Assembly: GCF_028356935.1 (NCBI RefSeq)
Contig: NZ_CP102798.1
Location: forward strand, 4,340,001-4,404,000
Length of the DNA stretch: 64,000 nt
Direction: 5' to 3'
Origin: Lysinibacillus sp. OF-1
GTDB taxonomy: Bacteria; Bacillota; Bacilli; Bacillales_A; Planococcaceae
Part shown: piece by piece, positions 44,208-52,065 of the stretch
Position numbering within the stretch: position 1 is the first letter of the stretch
Layout: each line of letters opens with the position of its first letter
The notes under the pieces: model-generated
Databases searched by the model: none
Told to the model about the DNA's origin: nothing
What the model saw: only the letters and a program-made list of their open reading frames with translations
Translations under genes and position numbers: made by a program

Positions 44208-45035
44208 TATATAGTTAGCTTCCTCCATTTTTTCCTTTCGGTATGCTGAAGGTGACAAGCCCGTACATTTTTTAAAAACTCGGCTGAAATAAAAACAATC
44301 TACATATCCGACACATTCAGCTACTTCTGCTACAGGAATCACATCATACTCGAGCAATTCCTTTGCACGTCGTATACGATATTCTGTTATATATGTGCTC
44401 GGATTCATGCCTGTATGCTGCTCAAACAAATAAGCAAAGCGGCGACGCTCAATACCAAATTCCTTAGAAATATTTGATACGGAAAGTTGCTCCGCATAAT
44501 TTTCATGTATATACTGTAATGCCTGTTCCATTAACTCACTGGCACTATCTAGAACCTTCATTTTTGCCGCTAAAAGAATATTCTCCAGCAAATTCATAAA
44601 TAAAGTCTTAGACTTAAATATAGCCATATTCCCCGGAAAGGAATAGCTTTCTATCAATTGCTGAACATGACTAATAATTTGCGTATTAAACCCTGTATTA
44701 ATTAAAAAATGTTGCTCTGAAAGTGGAAAAAGAGCTACTTCCTCTGTTGGTAGACTGTAGTGAACGACTGCATACTCCCAACCCTTGTGGCCCGTCGCTT
44801 TCACTTCGATTGGCATTTGAGGCCCTGCGTGGACAATCATTCCAGGCTCCATCACATAAGGAGTTCCATTAAAGCTAAAGATTGCACTACCTGCAAGGGG
44901 AACAACTAATCCACACTTTTCTGGTGCTGTTGTTCTGCCTCTATCAACTTCACCAGGTTCCATTTTTTTAGTAAACACATCTGTAAATTTTACAGAAGCA
45001 TGTGCAAAATAATCAATTAAATATTTGATATCCAT
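44205..45035 (-). CDS. AraC-family transcriptional regulator
   Basis: 276 aa. N-terminal cupin-like sensor (about 20-130; GRTTAPEKCGLVVPLAGSAIFSFNGTPYVMEPGMIVHAGPQ) and two C-terminal helix-turn-helix motifs (about 180-272; LSVSNISKEFGIERRRFAYLFEQHTGMNPSTYITEYRIRRAKELL, then VAECVGYVDCFYFSRVFKKCTGLSPSAYRKE). Beside a Fur-controlled siderophore operon it is likely a ligand-responsive activator like Btr or YfiF, but it lacks Btr's fused binding-protein domain. The start is ATG 45035 with AGGAG; it follows the frameshifted DinB gene by 10 bp. Confidence 0.87.
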   Translation of the reverse strand: MDIKYLIDYFAHASVKFTDVFTKKMEPGEVDRGRTTAPEKCGLVVPLAGSAIFSFNGTPYVMEPGMIVHAGPQMPIEVKATGHKGWEYAVVHYSLPTEEVALFPLSEQHFLINTGFNTQIISHVQQLIESYSFPGNMAIFKSKTLFMNLLENILLAAKMKVLDSASELMEQALQYIHENYAEQLSVSNISKEFGIERRRFAYLFEQHTGMNPSTYITEYRIRRAKELLEYDVIPVAEVAECVGYVDCFYFSRVFKKCTGLSPSAYRKEKMEEANYI

Positions 45036-45045
45036 AGGCAAACTC

Positions 45046-45511
45046 CTATACCTGTATAGCTTTCTGAAGCTGTGAAAAATGATGTACATCGTGATTGATT
45101 AATCCTACAAAATAGTCCACAATTGTCAGCTCCGACTGCCCAATTGTAAACGATTGCTGCCATTGCTCATCTGTCAATTGTTGTATGGCCTGAAGTAATC
45201 GACTCCTCGTGGAAAATAAAATCTGTCAATGTTGCAAGCATAGGCTGTTCACGACTTTTTTTAGCCGCCATCTTATTCAACTGTGCTGCATCAGGTCCTG
45301 TTGGTAAAGGTTCCTCTGTAAAAAGAAAAGGAAGTCGATGATTCAAGACAAATTCATCCCATGACGGAAGATGTCCGATGACCTCAGCAACTGACCATTT
45401 TTCAGGTTCGATCGCCATACGCCATTGATTCTCCGATAGTCTCCTCAAATCATTTATCCAGTCAATTGATCTTTCATCATTTTTGATGATATAGATTTTA
45501 TCTCGTTGCAA
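45046..45511 (-). pseudogene. DinB-family protein gene with frameshift
   Basis: The first frame (45511 to 45167) reads a DinB start, WINDLRRLSENQWRMAIEPEKWSVAEVIGHLPSWDEFVL, then ends after a short nonsense tail. The missing C-terminal half follows in another frame: LLQAIQQLTDEQWQQSFTI, then VDYFVGLINHDVHHFSQLQ, stopping at 45046-45048. One extra T in a TTTT run near 45216-45219 would explain the shift (DFI then STRS). It may be a true pseudogene or a sequencing error in a homopolymer. The intact protein would have about 154 residues with the metal-type HDVHH motif. Confidence 0.8.
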
Positions 45512-45529
45512 TGGACTCCCCTCCTTTTT

Positions 45530-46126
45530 TTACTGAAGATTAATTTCTAATTTTGGCCAACTTACATGCCATTTCTTTTGAAGAATTCTTTGGCGATAAA
45601 TTGTATAACAATCCTTATTTTCGAGGAAGAATGGTGTCGGCTCTACAATGCCAGCTCCTAAATGCCTAATGCCATATGGTGCAGCAATTTCTAGTGAATC
45701 ATCTATTAATTTTATCCCAATTGCCGTTGGGATTTCAGGAAAATGAGCGATTCCATCGACAGCAGATTGATACGGCTTACTACCATTTAGCACATGCATT
45801 CTTGCCTGATTTTTCACAGACCACGGCTCATTTGGAGATATCTTTCTAAGTTTCTGTTCATACTGTTTTTCTATGTCTTCTGCTAAATTGATTTTATCAA
45901 AATATATCACATCAATATCAGCAATTGGTGTTCTTTCTTCTTTTTCATGAAGATAATCCCATACCATGGAACGAATGACCCCAGCACATACCCACCAATC
46001 GGGGAGTTGCAATGTATTGATTGTTGATAAAATATTCATCATCCAATCATCTGCTACTATTAAATTTCTTAGTTCTTCCTCCGATTGTAGTAATCTCACT
46101 TCATTAGCCTCCAATTTATATACCAC
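45530..46126 (-). CDS. Nucleotidyltransferase-like protein (DUF925)
   Basis: 198 aa. The N-terminal part carries a nucleotidyltransferase-like core, WWVCAGVIRSMVWDYLHEKEERTPIADIDVIYFD (about 45-78), with the D-x-D-V-x-Y-F metal motif, followed by SAVDGIAHFPEIPTAIGIKL and a C-terminal PTPFFLENKDCYTIYRQRI typical of the DUF925 (YitZ-like) group. The natural substrate is unknown. It ends 19 bp before the DinB gene. The start ATG is the first in frame; the RBS is weak. Cytosolic. Confidence 0.8.
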   Translation of the reverse strand: MVYKLEANEVRLLQSEEELRNLIVADDWMMNILSTINTLQLPDWWVCAGVIRSMVWDYLHEKEERTPIADIDVIYFDKINLAEDIEKQYEQKLRKISPNEPWSVKNQARMHVLNGSKPYQSAVDGIAHFPEIPTAIGIKLIDDSLEIAAPYGIRHLGAGIVEPTPFFLENKDCYTIYRQRILQKKWHVSWPKLEINLQ

Positions 46127-46129
46127 AGT

Positions 46130-46306
46130 TATATAAGGGCTGTTCAGCTCACATGTGTCCTCATCTTTGGAAGCTGTACAGGTGCATTTATTGGCTCCCA
46201 GTTAGGTTTCCTAGCACTGCCAAATATTCCGTTAAAAGTAGCTAAAATACTACTAACACTCATTATTTCATTGTTGTTTGTCCAAGTCGCATTGAAAATA
46301 ATTTAA
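46130..46306 (+). pseudogene. C-terminal remnant of a TauE/SafE-family transporter gene
   Basis: A frame without start codon reads CVLIFGSCTGAFIGSQLGFLALPNIPLKVAK followed by a hydrophobic helix and TAA at 46304-46306. The GSxxGAxxGSxLG and LK elements match the last two helices of TSUP transporters. Everything upstream is missing and the region is now occupied by the antisense DUF925 gene. It overlaps the 3' end of the NTF2-like gene by four bases. Confidence 0.5.
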
Positions 46307-46668
46307 TAGGCACCACTCAAATGTTCATGAATTAACTTCCATTCATCGTTCACCCAAGTAAAAATATTTGTTGCTCTACCACTACCTGATACAAATTTTT
46401 CGTTATGATAACCTTCATAGTGATATGTATAAAGACAGGTAGCCGTCTTTTCATCAATTGTTAACCATTTTACATTACTAGCCGAGTAAACCTCTTCTTT
46501 AATGACATGCCACGCATGCTTGAAGTATGCCTCAATCTCTTCTATAGTTGTGCATGTTTTATCAGAAAACCAATAAACCGCTTGTGGATGCAAAATTGCC
46601 TTTACTTCTTTAAAATCATGCGTATTTGTTGCTTGTATATAACGTTCTAATGCCTGTTGATGTGTCAT
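46303..46668 (-). CDS. NTF2/SnoaL-like protein
   Basis: 121-aa cone-shaped NTF2-like fold. Family phrases are ALERYIQATNTHDFKEVKAILHPQAVYWF at the start and TNIFTWVNDEWKLIHEHLS at the end. Stand-alone members include ketosteroid-isomerase-like enzymes and polyketide cyclases, but most have no known activity, and the catalytic Asp pair of isomerases is not clear here. It has no operon partner; the RBS is GGGGAGAAAT. It probably acts on a small hydrophobic molecule. Confidence 0.8.
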   Translation of the reverse strand: MTHQQALERYIQATNTHDFKEVKAILHPQAVYWFSDKTCTTIEEIEAYFKHAWHVIKEEVYSASNVKWLTIDEKTATCLYTYHYEGYHNEKFVSGSGRATNIFTWVNDEWKLIHEHLSGAY

Positions 46669-46787
46669 TATTTCTCCCCTTTTTTAACAATATTATCCTA
46701 AAATTTCATGATTGTCGTGTGATTTTTTGCTCTAACAGCCTACAATGAAGATAAAACTCTAAAGGCGAAGAATTGAGGAGGAAGCTG

Positions 46788-47279
46788 ATGTTAGCAACTA
46801 TTGAAAAACAATCTAATCGTCATGTCGTAAAGTACAAACGACCGTTACCACATTCAGTAAACGCCGTTTGGGAAGTGATTACTACCAATGAAAAATTGCA
46901 AAAATGGATGAGTAATCTTGAAATCATTGATCTACGTAAGAATGGTAAAATGCGTTTTAATATGAACGATGGAACAAATACCTATGAGGAAATAGCTATA
47001 ACAGATTATATAGAGAAAAAGGTACTCGAATTTGATTGGGGAACAGATTCAGTGAGATTTGAATTGTCTTCTACAGACAATGGCTCATTATTGCTTTTTG
47101 CAGAGACTTTGCACGAGCTAACGCAGCACACTTCAAGGGATTTAGCAGGGTGGCATATATGTCTTGATCTGTTAACAGATTTGTTGGATGGCATTGAACA
47201 TCATAGCTTTCCAATGGAGGAGTGGCAACAACGATTCAACGAATACAAAGAACTGCTGGATAGCTATAAAAAATCCTAG
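46788..47279 (+). CDS. SRPBCC/AHSA1-family protein
   Basis: 163 aa with the START-like helix-grip fold. Typical elements are YKRPLPHSVNAVWEVITTNEKLQKWMSNLEII at 16-48 and GWHICLDLLTDLLDG near 128-142. Members bind hydrophobic ligands or act in stress responses; no specific role can be read. The start is ATG 46788, behind GAGGAGG; the TTG at 46773 overlaps that RBS. Only a weak hairpin (CCTAGAGTAA-N4-TTACTCTAGG) follows, shared with the convergent lipoprotein gene. Cytosolic. Confidence 0.8.
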   Translation: MLATIEKQSNRHVVKYKRPLPHSVNAVWEVITTNEKLQKWMSNLEIIDLRKNGKMRFNMNDGTNTYEEIAITDYIEKKVLEFDWGTDSVRFELSSTDNGSLLLFAETLHELTQHTSRDLAGWHICLDLLTDLLDGIEHHSFPMEEWQQRFNEYKELLDSYKKS

Positions 47280-47299
47280 AGTAACCATTACTCTAGGAT
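47275..47299. terminator. Hairpin between convergent genes
   Basis: CCTAGAGTAA and TTACTCTAGG form a perfect 10-bp stem, overlapping the last SRPBCC codons; short T-runs only. Confidence 0.5.
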
Positions 47300-47304
47300 C
47301 ACTA

Positions 47305-48060
47305 TTATGGATAAAAGGCAGTGGCTATTTCCAATGCTTTTAAAGGATCTTTGATCGAATCGAGTGTGTAGACAAGCTTTTCATCCTGCCACACGATTAA
47401 ATTGCCTGATTGATAAACATCCAGCTGAGCCATGCCATATTGCTTAGGAATAGGCAGCATATGACTCTCTAAATATTCTACTGCCTGCTTAGCAAGTTTT
47501 ACTCCTGCTTCAGGATTATCAATTCGTGTATGCGAGGCAATGGACCATCGTCCCTCATTCCAACCAGTCCATAATGAGCCAGCACCCGCATCTTGATAAC
47601 CTTTTATATTATACCCTAGGTCAATTTTTTGCCCGCCATTTTGACTAAAGTTATCAAATGCAATCTGTGTGCTTGCCCCTTCTGCGCTTTTATATTGTTT
47701 GACCAACAATCTTCCAATGACCGTCGCTGAATTCTTTAATCGAATATCATTAATTGGCATATTCTCTTTGCTTTCATAAAAGATAATTTCAACTAGGTCA
47801 TCATCAGTCCTTGTTGTAGCTGTTAAAAAGCTTCCTTTAGCAATGGGTAAAGCGGTTGGCATTTTTATTGGTACATTCACATGTATTTGCTCCTTTATTT
47901 GTTGAAGAGCCTCAGTCTGTGTCATCGATGTATCAGTATTAGATTGTCTTACAGATGTATCGTTCTTATTGTCATGTGCTTGATGATTAGTAGCTTGATC
48001 AGCACAAGCACCTGCTATAGTCATACTTAACAACAAAAAGAGAAATATTATTTTTTTCAT
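47305..48060 (-). CDS. Putative lipoprotein of unknown function
   Basis: 251 aa with a signal peptide and lipobox IAGAC (Cys19), a Gln/Asn/Asp/Thr-rich linker to about 50, then a mixed alpha/beta domain (FLTATTRTDDDLVEIIFYE, YQDAGAGSLWTGWNEGRWSIASHTR, KLAKQAVEYLESHMLPIPKQYGMAQLDVY). I do not recognise the domain. Similar orphan lipoproteins occur in Bacillales. The ATG is preceded by GGAGGTTTAAGCG. Monocistronic. It would be anchored at the outer face of the membrane. Confidence 0.75.
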   Translation of the reverse strand: MKKIIFLFLLLSMTIAGACADQATNHQAHDNKNDTSVRQSNTDTSMTQTEALQQIKEQIHVNVPIKMPTALPIAKGSFLTATTRTDDDLVEIIFYESKENMPINDIRLKNSATVIGRLLVKQYKSAEGASTQIAFDNFSQNGGQKIDLGYNIKGYQDAGAGSLWTGWNEGRWSIASHTRIDNPEAGVKLAKQAVEYLESHMLPIPKQYGMAQLDVYQSGNLIVWQDEKLVYTLDSIKDPLKALEIATAFYP

Positions 48061-48133
48061 CGCTTAAACCTCCATTTACCAGTTTACCTATAATCCATAT
48101 TTTTCCCTGGCAACAGTTTATTTAAACGCTTAG

Positions 48134-49765
48134 CTATTTAAGCTCATTGATTTGCTTCGTCAGCTCGTTAAACTTTTGGTCAAGCATTGGGTAATCCTTA
48201 TCCTTAGCTGTCAAAAAGCTCAGTTTACCTAATATCTCTTGTCGTTCTGTTTCAAGCTTTAAACGAAGTGCGACTGTGTCGTCTACTTGCTTCGGAGCAT
48301 CTTTTCTCCATTTTTTCTTGATGTGCTGATTGTCAATCTCCCAAACGCTATTCGTTACTTTTTCTAGAAAGTATCGATCATGGGAGACGACAAGTAATGT
48401 CCCATTATATTGCGCAAGTGTTCGCTCTAACTGTTCACGCGAAGGTAGGTCAAGATGATTCGTTGGTTCATCTAAAAGAAGAACGTTTTTGTCCTCTAAA
48501 ATATAAGCCATCAGTTTACACTTGACACGCTCGCCCATGCTCATCTTGCCTATAGCAGATGTCCAATGTGTTGGTGTAAATCCTAGATTCTTCATCAGAT
48601 TGCGGACTTTCCCACGCTCTTCAAATGTTTCTTGATAAAAATATTGCTCTGGTGTCTGATCTAGTGGTAAATCAAATACTTCCTGTGTTAAATAACCTAT
48701 GGTTGCTGCAGGGGATAGCCACACCTCTCCCTCAGCTTCTAGCTTCCCTAAAAGAACTTTTAAAAAGCTTGTTTTTCCGCTACCATTCTTTCCTGTAATA
48801 GCAATTTTATCTCCAAATTGAGCAGTGATGCTGACATCTTTCAATAACGTACGATCACCAAAAGATAAAGATAAATGCTTGCTCTCCAATAATCGCTTGC
48901 CAACACGTTGATTCGTGTTTAAAGAAAAACAAATGTCTGCTTCAGGCTCCACCGCTTCCACCCTTGCCTTCGCAAGCTCTGCCTCTAATCGCCTCTTCTT
49001 AGATTTCACTTGTGCGTCTAGCCGCTTTGCCTTCACACGATGATACTCCTTAAAGCCTTCTAGTTTTGTTGACTGTGCATGACCCTTTTGTGACCAAGAT
49101 GTGAGTTCCTGCATTTGGGCCTCAATCCGATCAATGTTTTTTTGCTGTTTCTCGTAGGCACGTTGCTGCGTCAATCTTCGGTGCTCTCTTTCAGCCATAT
49201 AGCTTGTATAATTGCCATAATGTTCAATTAAGCTCTGTTCCTCAATAGACCAAATTTTTGTGGCAACCCTATCTAAAAAATAACGGTCATGTGAGACCAC
49301 AATAATCGTTCCCTTATTGTTTTGTACTTGTTTTATAAGAAAAGCGGTACTTTGCTCATCTAAATGATTCGTCGGTTCATCAAGCAATAGAATTTGAGCA
49401 TTCTGAGCAAAACCTTCTGCAAGACGCATTTTAAGTTTCTCTCCACCGCTTAAAGCTGCAAATGATCTATTGGGTACCTGCCATTTTGCCAGCAAATCAG
49501 CCTCTCTTGCAGATATTGCTGGTTTGTCAAAATGAGCTAGCTCCTGTTCAACGATTGTGATTTTTACAGCTGATAACCCTTGTATTACTCCCGCAGTTGG
49601 CAATAATGCACCTTGAATCAACTGTAACAATGTCGATTTCCCAGCACCATTTCTTCCAATAATGCCGATAACCTCACCTTGTTTTACGGTGCCTGTCACA
49701 TGTTCAAATAGTAAAGTATCCTTTATTTCATAACGTACATCCTGTAATTTTAAAAGTTCCTTCAT
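48134..49765 (-). CDS. ABC-F ATPase, ribosome-protection type
   Basis: 543 aa, two ABC domains and no membrane segments. Domain 1: GRNGAGKST, LSGGEKLKM, LLLDEPTNHLDEQS; an interdomain linker of about 80 residues rich in Lys/Arg; domain 2: GKNGSGKTS, MSMGERVKC, LLLDEPTNHLDLPS. ABC-F proteins such as VmlR, Vga, Lsa and Msr enter the ribosomal E site and dislodge antibiotics. The start is ATG 49765. The frame continues upstream to 49915 but only through the attenuator. Drug range cannot be read from the linker. Confidence 0.9.
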   Translation of the reverse strand: MKELLKLQDVRYEIKDTLLFEHVTGTVKQGEVIGIIGRNGAGKSTLLQLIQGALLPTAGVIQGLSAVKITIVEQELAHFDKPAISAREADLLAKWQVPNRSFAALSGGEKLKMRLAEGFAQNAQILLLDEPTNHLDEQSTAFLIKQVQNNKGTIIVVSHDRYFLDRVATKIWSIEEQSLIEHYGNYTSYMAEREHRRLTQQRAYEKQQKNIDRIEAQMQELTSWSQKGHAQSTKLEGFKEYHRVKAKRLDAQVKSKKRRLEAELAKARVEAVEPEADICFSLNTNQRVGKRLLESKHLSLSFGDRTLLKDVSITAQFGDKIAITGKNGSGKTSFLKVLLGKLEAEGEVWLSPAATIGYLTQEVFDLPLDQTPEQYFYQETFEERGKVRNLMKNLGFTPTHWTSAIGKMSMGERVKCKLMAYILEDKNVLLLDEPTNHLDLPSREQLERTLAQYNGTLLVVSHDRYFLEKVTNSVWEIDNQHIKKKWRKDAPKQVDDTVALRLKLETERQEILGKLSFLTAKDKDYPMLDQKFNELTKQINELK

Positions 49766-49793
49766 ACTATCCACCCTCTCCAGTTGGAGGGAC

Positions 49794-50061
49794 AAAAAAA
49801 TCCCTCCAATTATTTTGGAAGGATTAGTCGCTACAATATCATGCACAAATAAGCTATTGTAATAGCTATATTTATCACTCCAAAAGCAAGTTTTGGAGTA
49901 GCTAAATATTAGCAACTATGGGCCAATATTTAGCTATTATTATGGAAAATGGGCAGACTAATCCTATTTTTGTTTTTCGTGAAATATAAATTTCATGTGC
50001 AAAAAATAAGATTAGTTATTCATTAGCCACCCATCTTCCCTTCATTTTTAGTTACCGTCAT
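49794..50061 (-). promoter_or_regulatory. ABC-F transcription attenuator
   Basis: Minus-strand order: uORF (50061-50023), arm 1 (50002-50016), arm 2 (49956-49971), internal stem-loops, arm 3 (49820-49829), terminator (49801-49823 plus T-run 49794-49800). Arms 1 and 2 pair over 15 bases with one G-U. Arm 2 also pairs perfectly with arm 3 (GACTAATCCT with AGGATTAGTC), and arm 3 overlaps the terminator's 5' side. A ribosome held on the uORF would free arm 2 and open the gene. Confidence 0.8.
50023..50061 (-). CDS. Short uORF of the ABC-F leader
   Basis: ATG at 50061 with AAAGGTG upstream encodes 12 residues (MTVTKNEGKMGG). A nested ATG at 50034 behind GAAGGGAAG would give only MGG. Both end at the TAA 50023-50025, seven bases before attenuator arm 1. 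Very short uORFs are known in ABC-F leaders of Firmicutes. The function is presumably in ribosome positioning, not in the peptide product. Confidence 0.55.
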   Translation of the reverse strand: MTVTKNEGKMGG

Positions 50062-50089
50062 TGTAACACCTTTTATTAAAAAATAAAAA

Positions 50090-50106
50090 TCTCTACTCTA
50101 GAGTAG
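50090..50106 (-). terminator. Short terminator before the ABC-F leader
   Basis: The palindrome CTACTCTAGAGTAG (50093-50106) is followed on the minus strand by AGATTTTTATTTTTT. It ends the upstream small gene; the ABC-F promoter must be close by, but I cannot place it. Confidence 0.55.
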
Positions 50107-50108
50107 GT

Positions 50109-50471
50109 TTATCTAAAACATTCATAGGAGCGAATTTGATTTCTTGAAATGGTACGGAAATACCAGCCATATCTGCGGCTCCAGCGGAAACCCGCAATGA
50201 TTTCCCTTCCTATAGCAGTTGGGAAAAACCAAAAACTCCGACCAGTGTTCATCCAAATATACGTATTTCTAAACAAACAAGAACGTATACCACTTGATCC
50301 TACTCGCCATGCAGGAATCGGTGGCGAAAAACCTGGTGGTGTGCTCATGGGCATTTGTCCTGCCGGAGGAGGTCCGAAATGAGTTGGCCCAAATGACGTT
50401 GTTTCAAAATCATCATAATCTCCCCAGCCAGGTCTTCTAAAATTATCTTCTCTAAATGGATTATTGTACAC
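50109..50471 (-). CDS. Pro-rich/aromatic small protein of unknown function
   Basis: 120 aa. The N-terminal half is Pro/Gly/Phe-rich and disordered (GPTHFGPPPAGQMPMSTPPGF, SPPIPAW). The C-terminal half is a compact aromatic and basic segment: RSCLFRNTYIWMNTGRSFWFFP, then GFRWSRRYGWYFRTISRNQIRSYECF. Such low-complexity heads with a folded tail recall Bacillus spore-coat-associated proteins, but I cannot name a family. RBS GGAGGG. Monocistronic, with a short terminator. No signal peptide. Confidence 0.65.
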   Translation of the reverse strand: MYNNPFREDNFRRPGWGDYDDFETTSFGPTHFGPPPAGQMPMSTPPGFSPPIPAWRVGSSGIRSCLFRNTYIWMNTGRSFWFFPTAIGREIIAGFRWSRRYGWYFRTISRNQIRSYECFR

Positions 50472-50603
50472 ACAAACCCTCCTTTTACATTACTCAATAT
50501 ATGTAAAAGGGCGATTAACCGTTGAGCCATTGCCCATCTATCGAAGGTAATCCGTTACCTATTAATGTATAATGAAAGGGATATTTTTCTAAAAGGAGTC
50601 CTT

Positions 50604-51461
50604 ATGAGAAAATTACTGTTACTCTTACTAGCCATTCTTATCGCAGGAAGTATGTGGTTGCTACTTGCTCAAAATCCAGTATCTTCTTCCACTAGTATCC
50701 AAGCAAAAATTGCTGACGTGAAAGATTACAAATACTACTTAGATAAAGGCAATGCTGCCATTGGTAAGGACATGACTAAGCTTGATCTAGTGATTGTAGA
50801 ACCTATTGAAATGCAGCAGAAGTATATTGACAGTGCCCAAAAAAGCGGTACTTTAGTGTATGGCTATATTAATGCAATGGAGGCAGATAAATGGAACAAA
50901 GCCCTCTACCATCAATTAAACGAAGAAGACTTTTATCGAAATAAACAAGGTGAAAAAGTGTATTTTGCTGAATTGGATTCCTATTTAATGGATATGACTT
51001 CGAGTCATTATCAAGAACTTTTACTAACGGAAATCCAGAAGCAAATTGTACAGAAAGGCTTAGACGGTGTGTTTTTAGATACGGTTGGTAATATTAATTC
51101 TTATTTACCCCAAGACGAGCAAACATGGCAAAATGAAGCCATGTTATCATTTCTCCAACAAATTAAAAAACACAATCCTGAACTATCTGTTGCTCAGAAT
51201 TGGGGGTTTCAAACACTAGCTGATTATACAGCACCCTATGTTGACTTTATTATGTGGGAAGACTTTTCTTACCCAGTGGTAGGAAAAGACGAATGGTCAC
51301 TCGATATGATGCAAAAACTCGTCCATATACGAGATGAATTTGGTACACAGGTTATGGCAATTAGTTTTGAAGATGCAACAAAAAGTCGTGCATTAGCTGA
51401 GAAGTTTGATTTTAAATTCTTTTATAGCCCTGCTGGTTCATACTATAACACCTGGCAGTGA
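50604..51461 (+). CDS. GH114-like (TM1410/endo-alpha-galactosaminidase-like) secreted protein
   Basis: 285 aa with an N-terminal signal anchor (KLLLLLLAILIAGSMWLLLA). A TIM-barrel domain of the glycoside-hydrolase-114/TM1410 type follows: YYLDKGNAAIGKDMTKLDLVIVEP, VYGYINAMEADKW, then GLDGVFLDTVGN near 155-166 with the acidic residue expected in the active site, and VDFIMWEDFSY near 222. Enzymes of this type may cut alpha-1,4-galactosaminoglycans. The start is ATG 50604 behind AAAAGGAG. Substrate and true activity are unproven. A strong terminator follows. Confidence 0.8.
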   Translation: MRKLLLLLLAILIAGSMWLLLAQNPVSSSTSIQAKIADVKDYKYYLDKGNAAIGKDMTKLDLVIVEPIEMQQKYIDSAQKSGTLVYGYINAMEADKWNKALYHQLNEEDFYRNKQGEKVYFAELDSYLMDMTSSHYQELLLTEIQKQIVQKGLDGVFLDTVGNINSYLPQDEQTWQNEAMLSFLQQIKKHNPELSVAQNWGFQTLADYTAPYVDFIMWEDFSYPVVGKDEWSLDMMQKLVHIRDEFGTQVMAISFEDATKSRALAEKFDFKFFYSPAGSYYNTWQ

Positions 51462-51464
51462 CGA

Positions 51465-51510
51465 TATCCCCCCACAAAAAGACTACTGTTTTTGTGGGGG
51501 ATATTTTGTT
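51465..51510 (+). terminator. Terminator of the GH114-like gene
   Basis: ATCCCCCACAAAAA-type arm pairs with TTTTTGTGGGGGAT, then TTTTGTTT. Confidence 0.88.
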
Positions 51511-51563
51511 TAAGTGCTCACCTCATGGGTAGACTAAAAGAAATTCAGCTTGAGGTGATATGA

Positions 51564-52052
51564 TTGGGTATGACAAAGATGTACGAGGAACAAAATCATA
51601 AACACGAAAACCGCTTTCAATATAAACAACGTAATATGTGGACAGGCATATTATTCGGCCTTGGGGTTGTGGCATTTATAGATGAGGTCATTTTCCATCA
51701 ATTATTACATTGGCATCATTTTTATGATAAATCTACAGCTGCTATTGGGTTAGTGTCAGATGGTTTATTTCATGCATTCAGCTTTTTCGCGACGATTGGT
51801 TCTGCTTTTTTATTGGCTGACCTACATAGAAAGCATGGATTTTGGCTAAAAAGATGGCTTGGTGGTATTTTTCTAGGAGCTGGCATATTTCAATTATACG
51901 ACGGGATTATTCAACATAAATTCATGAAACTGCATCAAATTCGTTATCATGTTGATATTCTCCCATATGATGTGGTTTGGAACATATTAGCGGCTCTATT
52001 AATTGTTATTGGTGTGGTCTTGTTACTCCAAACCAATCAAAAGGGACGTTAG
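51564..52052 (+). CDS. DUF2243 membrane protein
   Basis: 162 aa with four membrane helices. It has the DUF2243 hallmarks FIDEVIFHQLLHWHHFY near 38-54 and FQLYDGIIQHKFMKLHQIRY near 110-129, with several histidines lining the membrane. These proteins are nearly always encoded next to CtaG-type cytochrome oxidase assembly factors, as here, and a role in copper or haem handling is suspected but unproven. TTG 51564 suits the RBS GAGGTGAT; ATG 51570 is the alternative. The stop codon overlaps the RBS of ctaG. Confidence 0.82.
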   Translation: MGMTKMYEEQNHKHENRFQYKQRNMWTGILFGLGVVAFIDEVIFHQLLHWHHFYDKSTAAIGLVSDGLFHAFSFFATIGSAFLLADLHRKHGFWLKRWLGGIFLGAGIFQLYDGIIQHKFMKLHQIRYHVDILPYDVVWNILAALLIVIGVVLLLQTNQKGR

Positions 52053-52065
52053 GAGGTTGCCCGTT

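Noticed and set aside
49766..49915. 50-residue N-terminal extension of the ABC-F protein
   Set aside because: The frame is open only through the attenuator and its terminator; the 49765 ATG begins a normal ABC-F domain.
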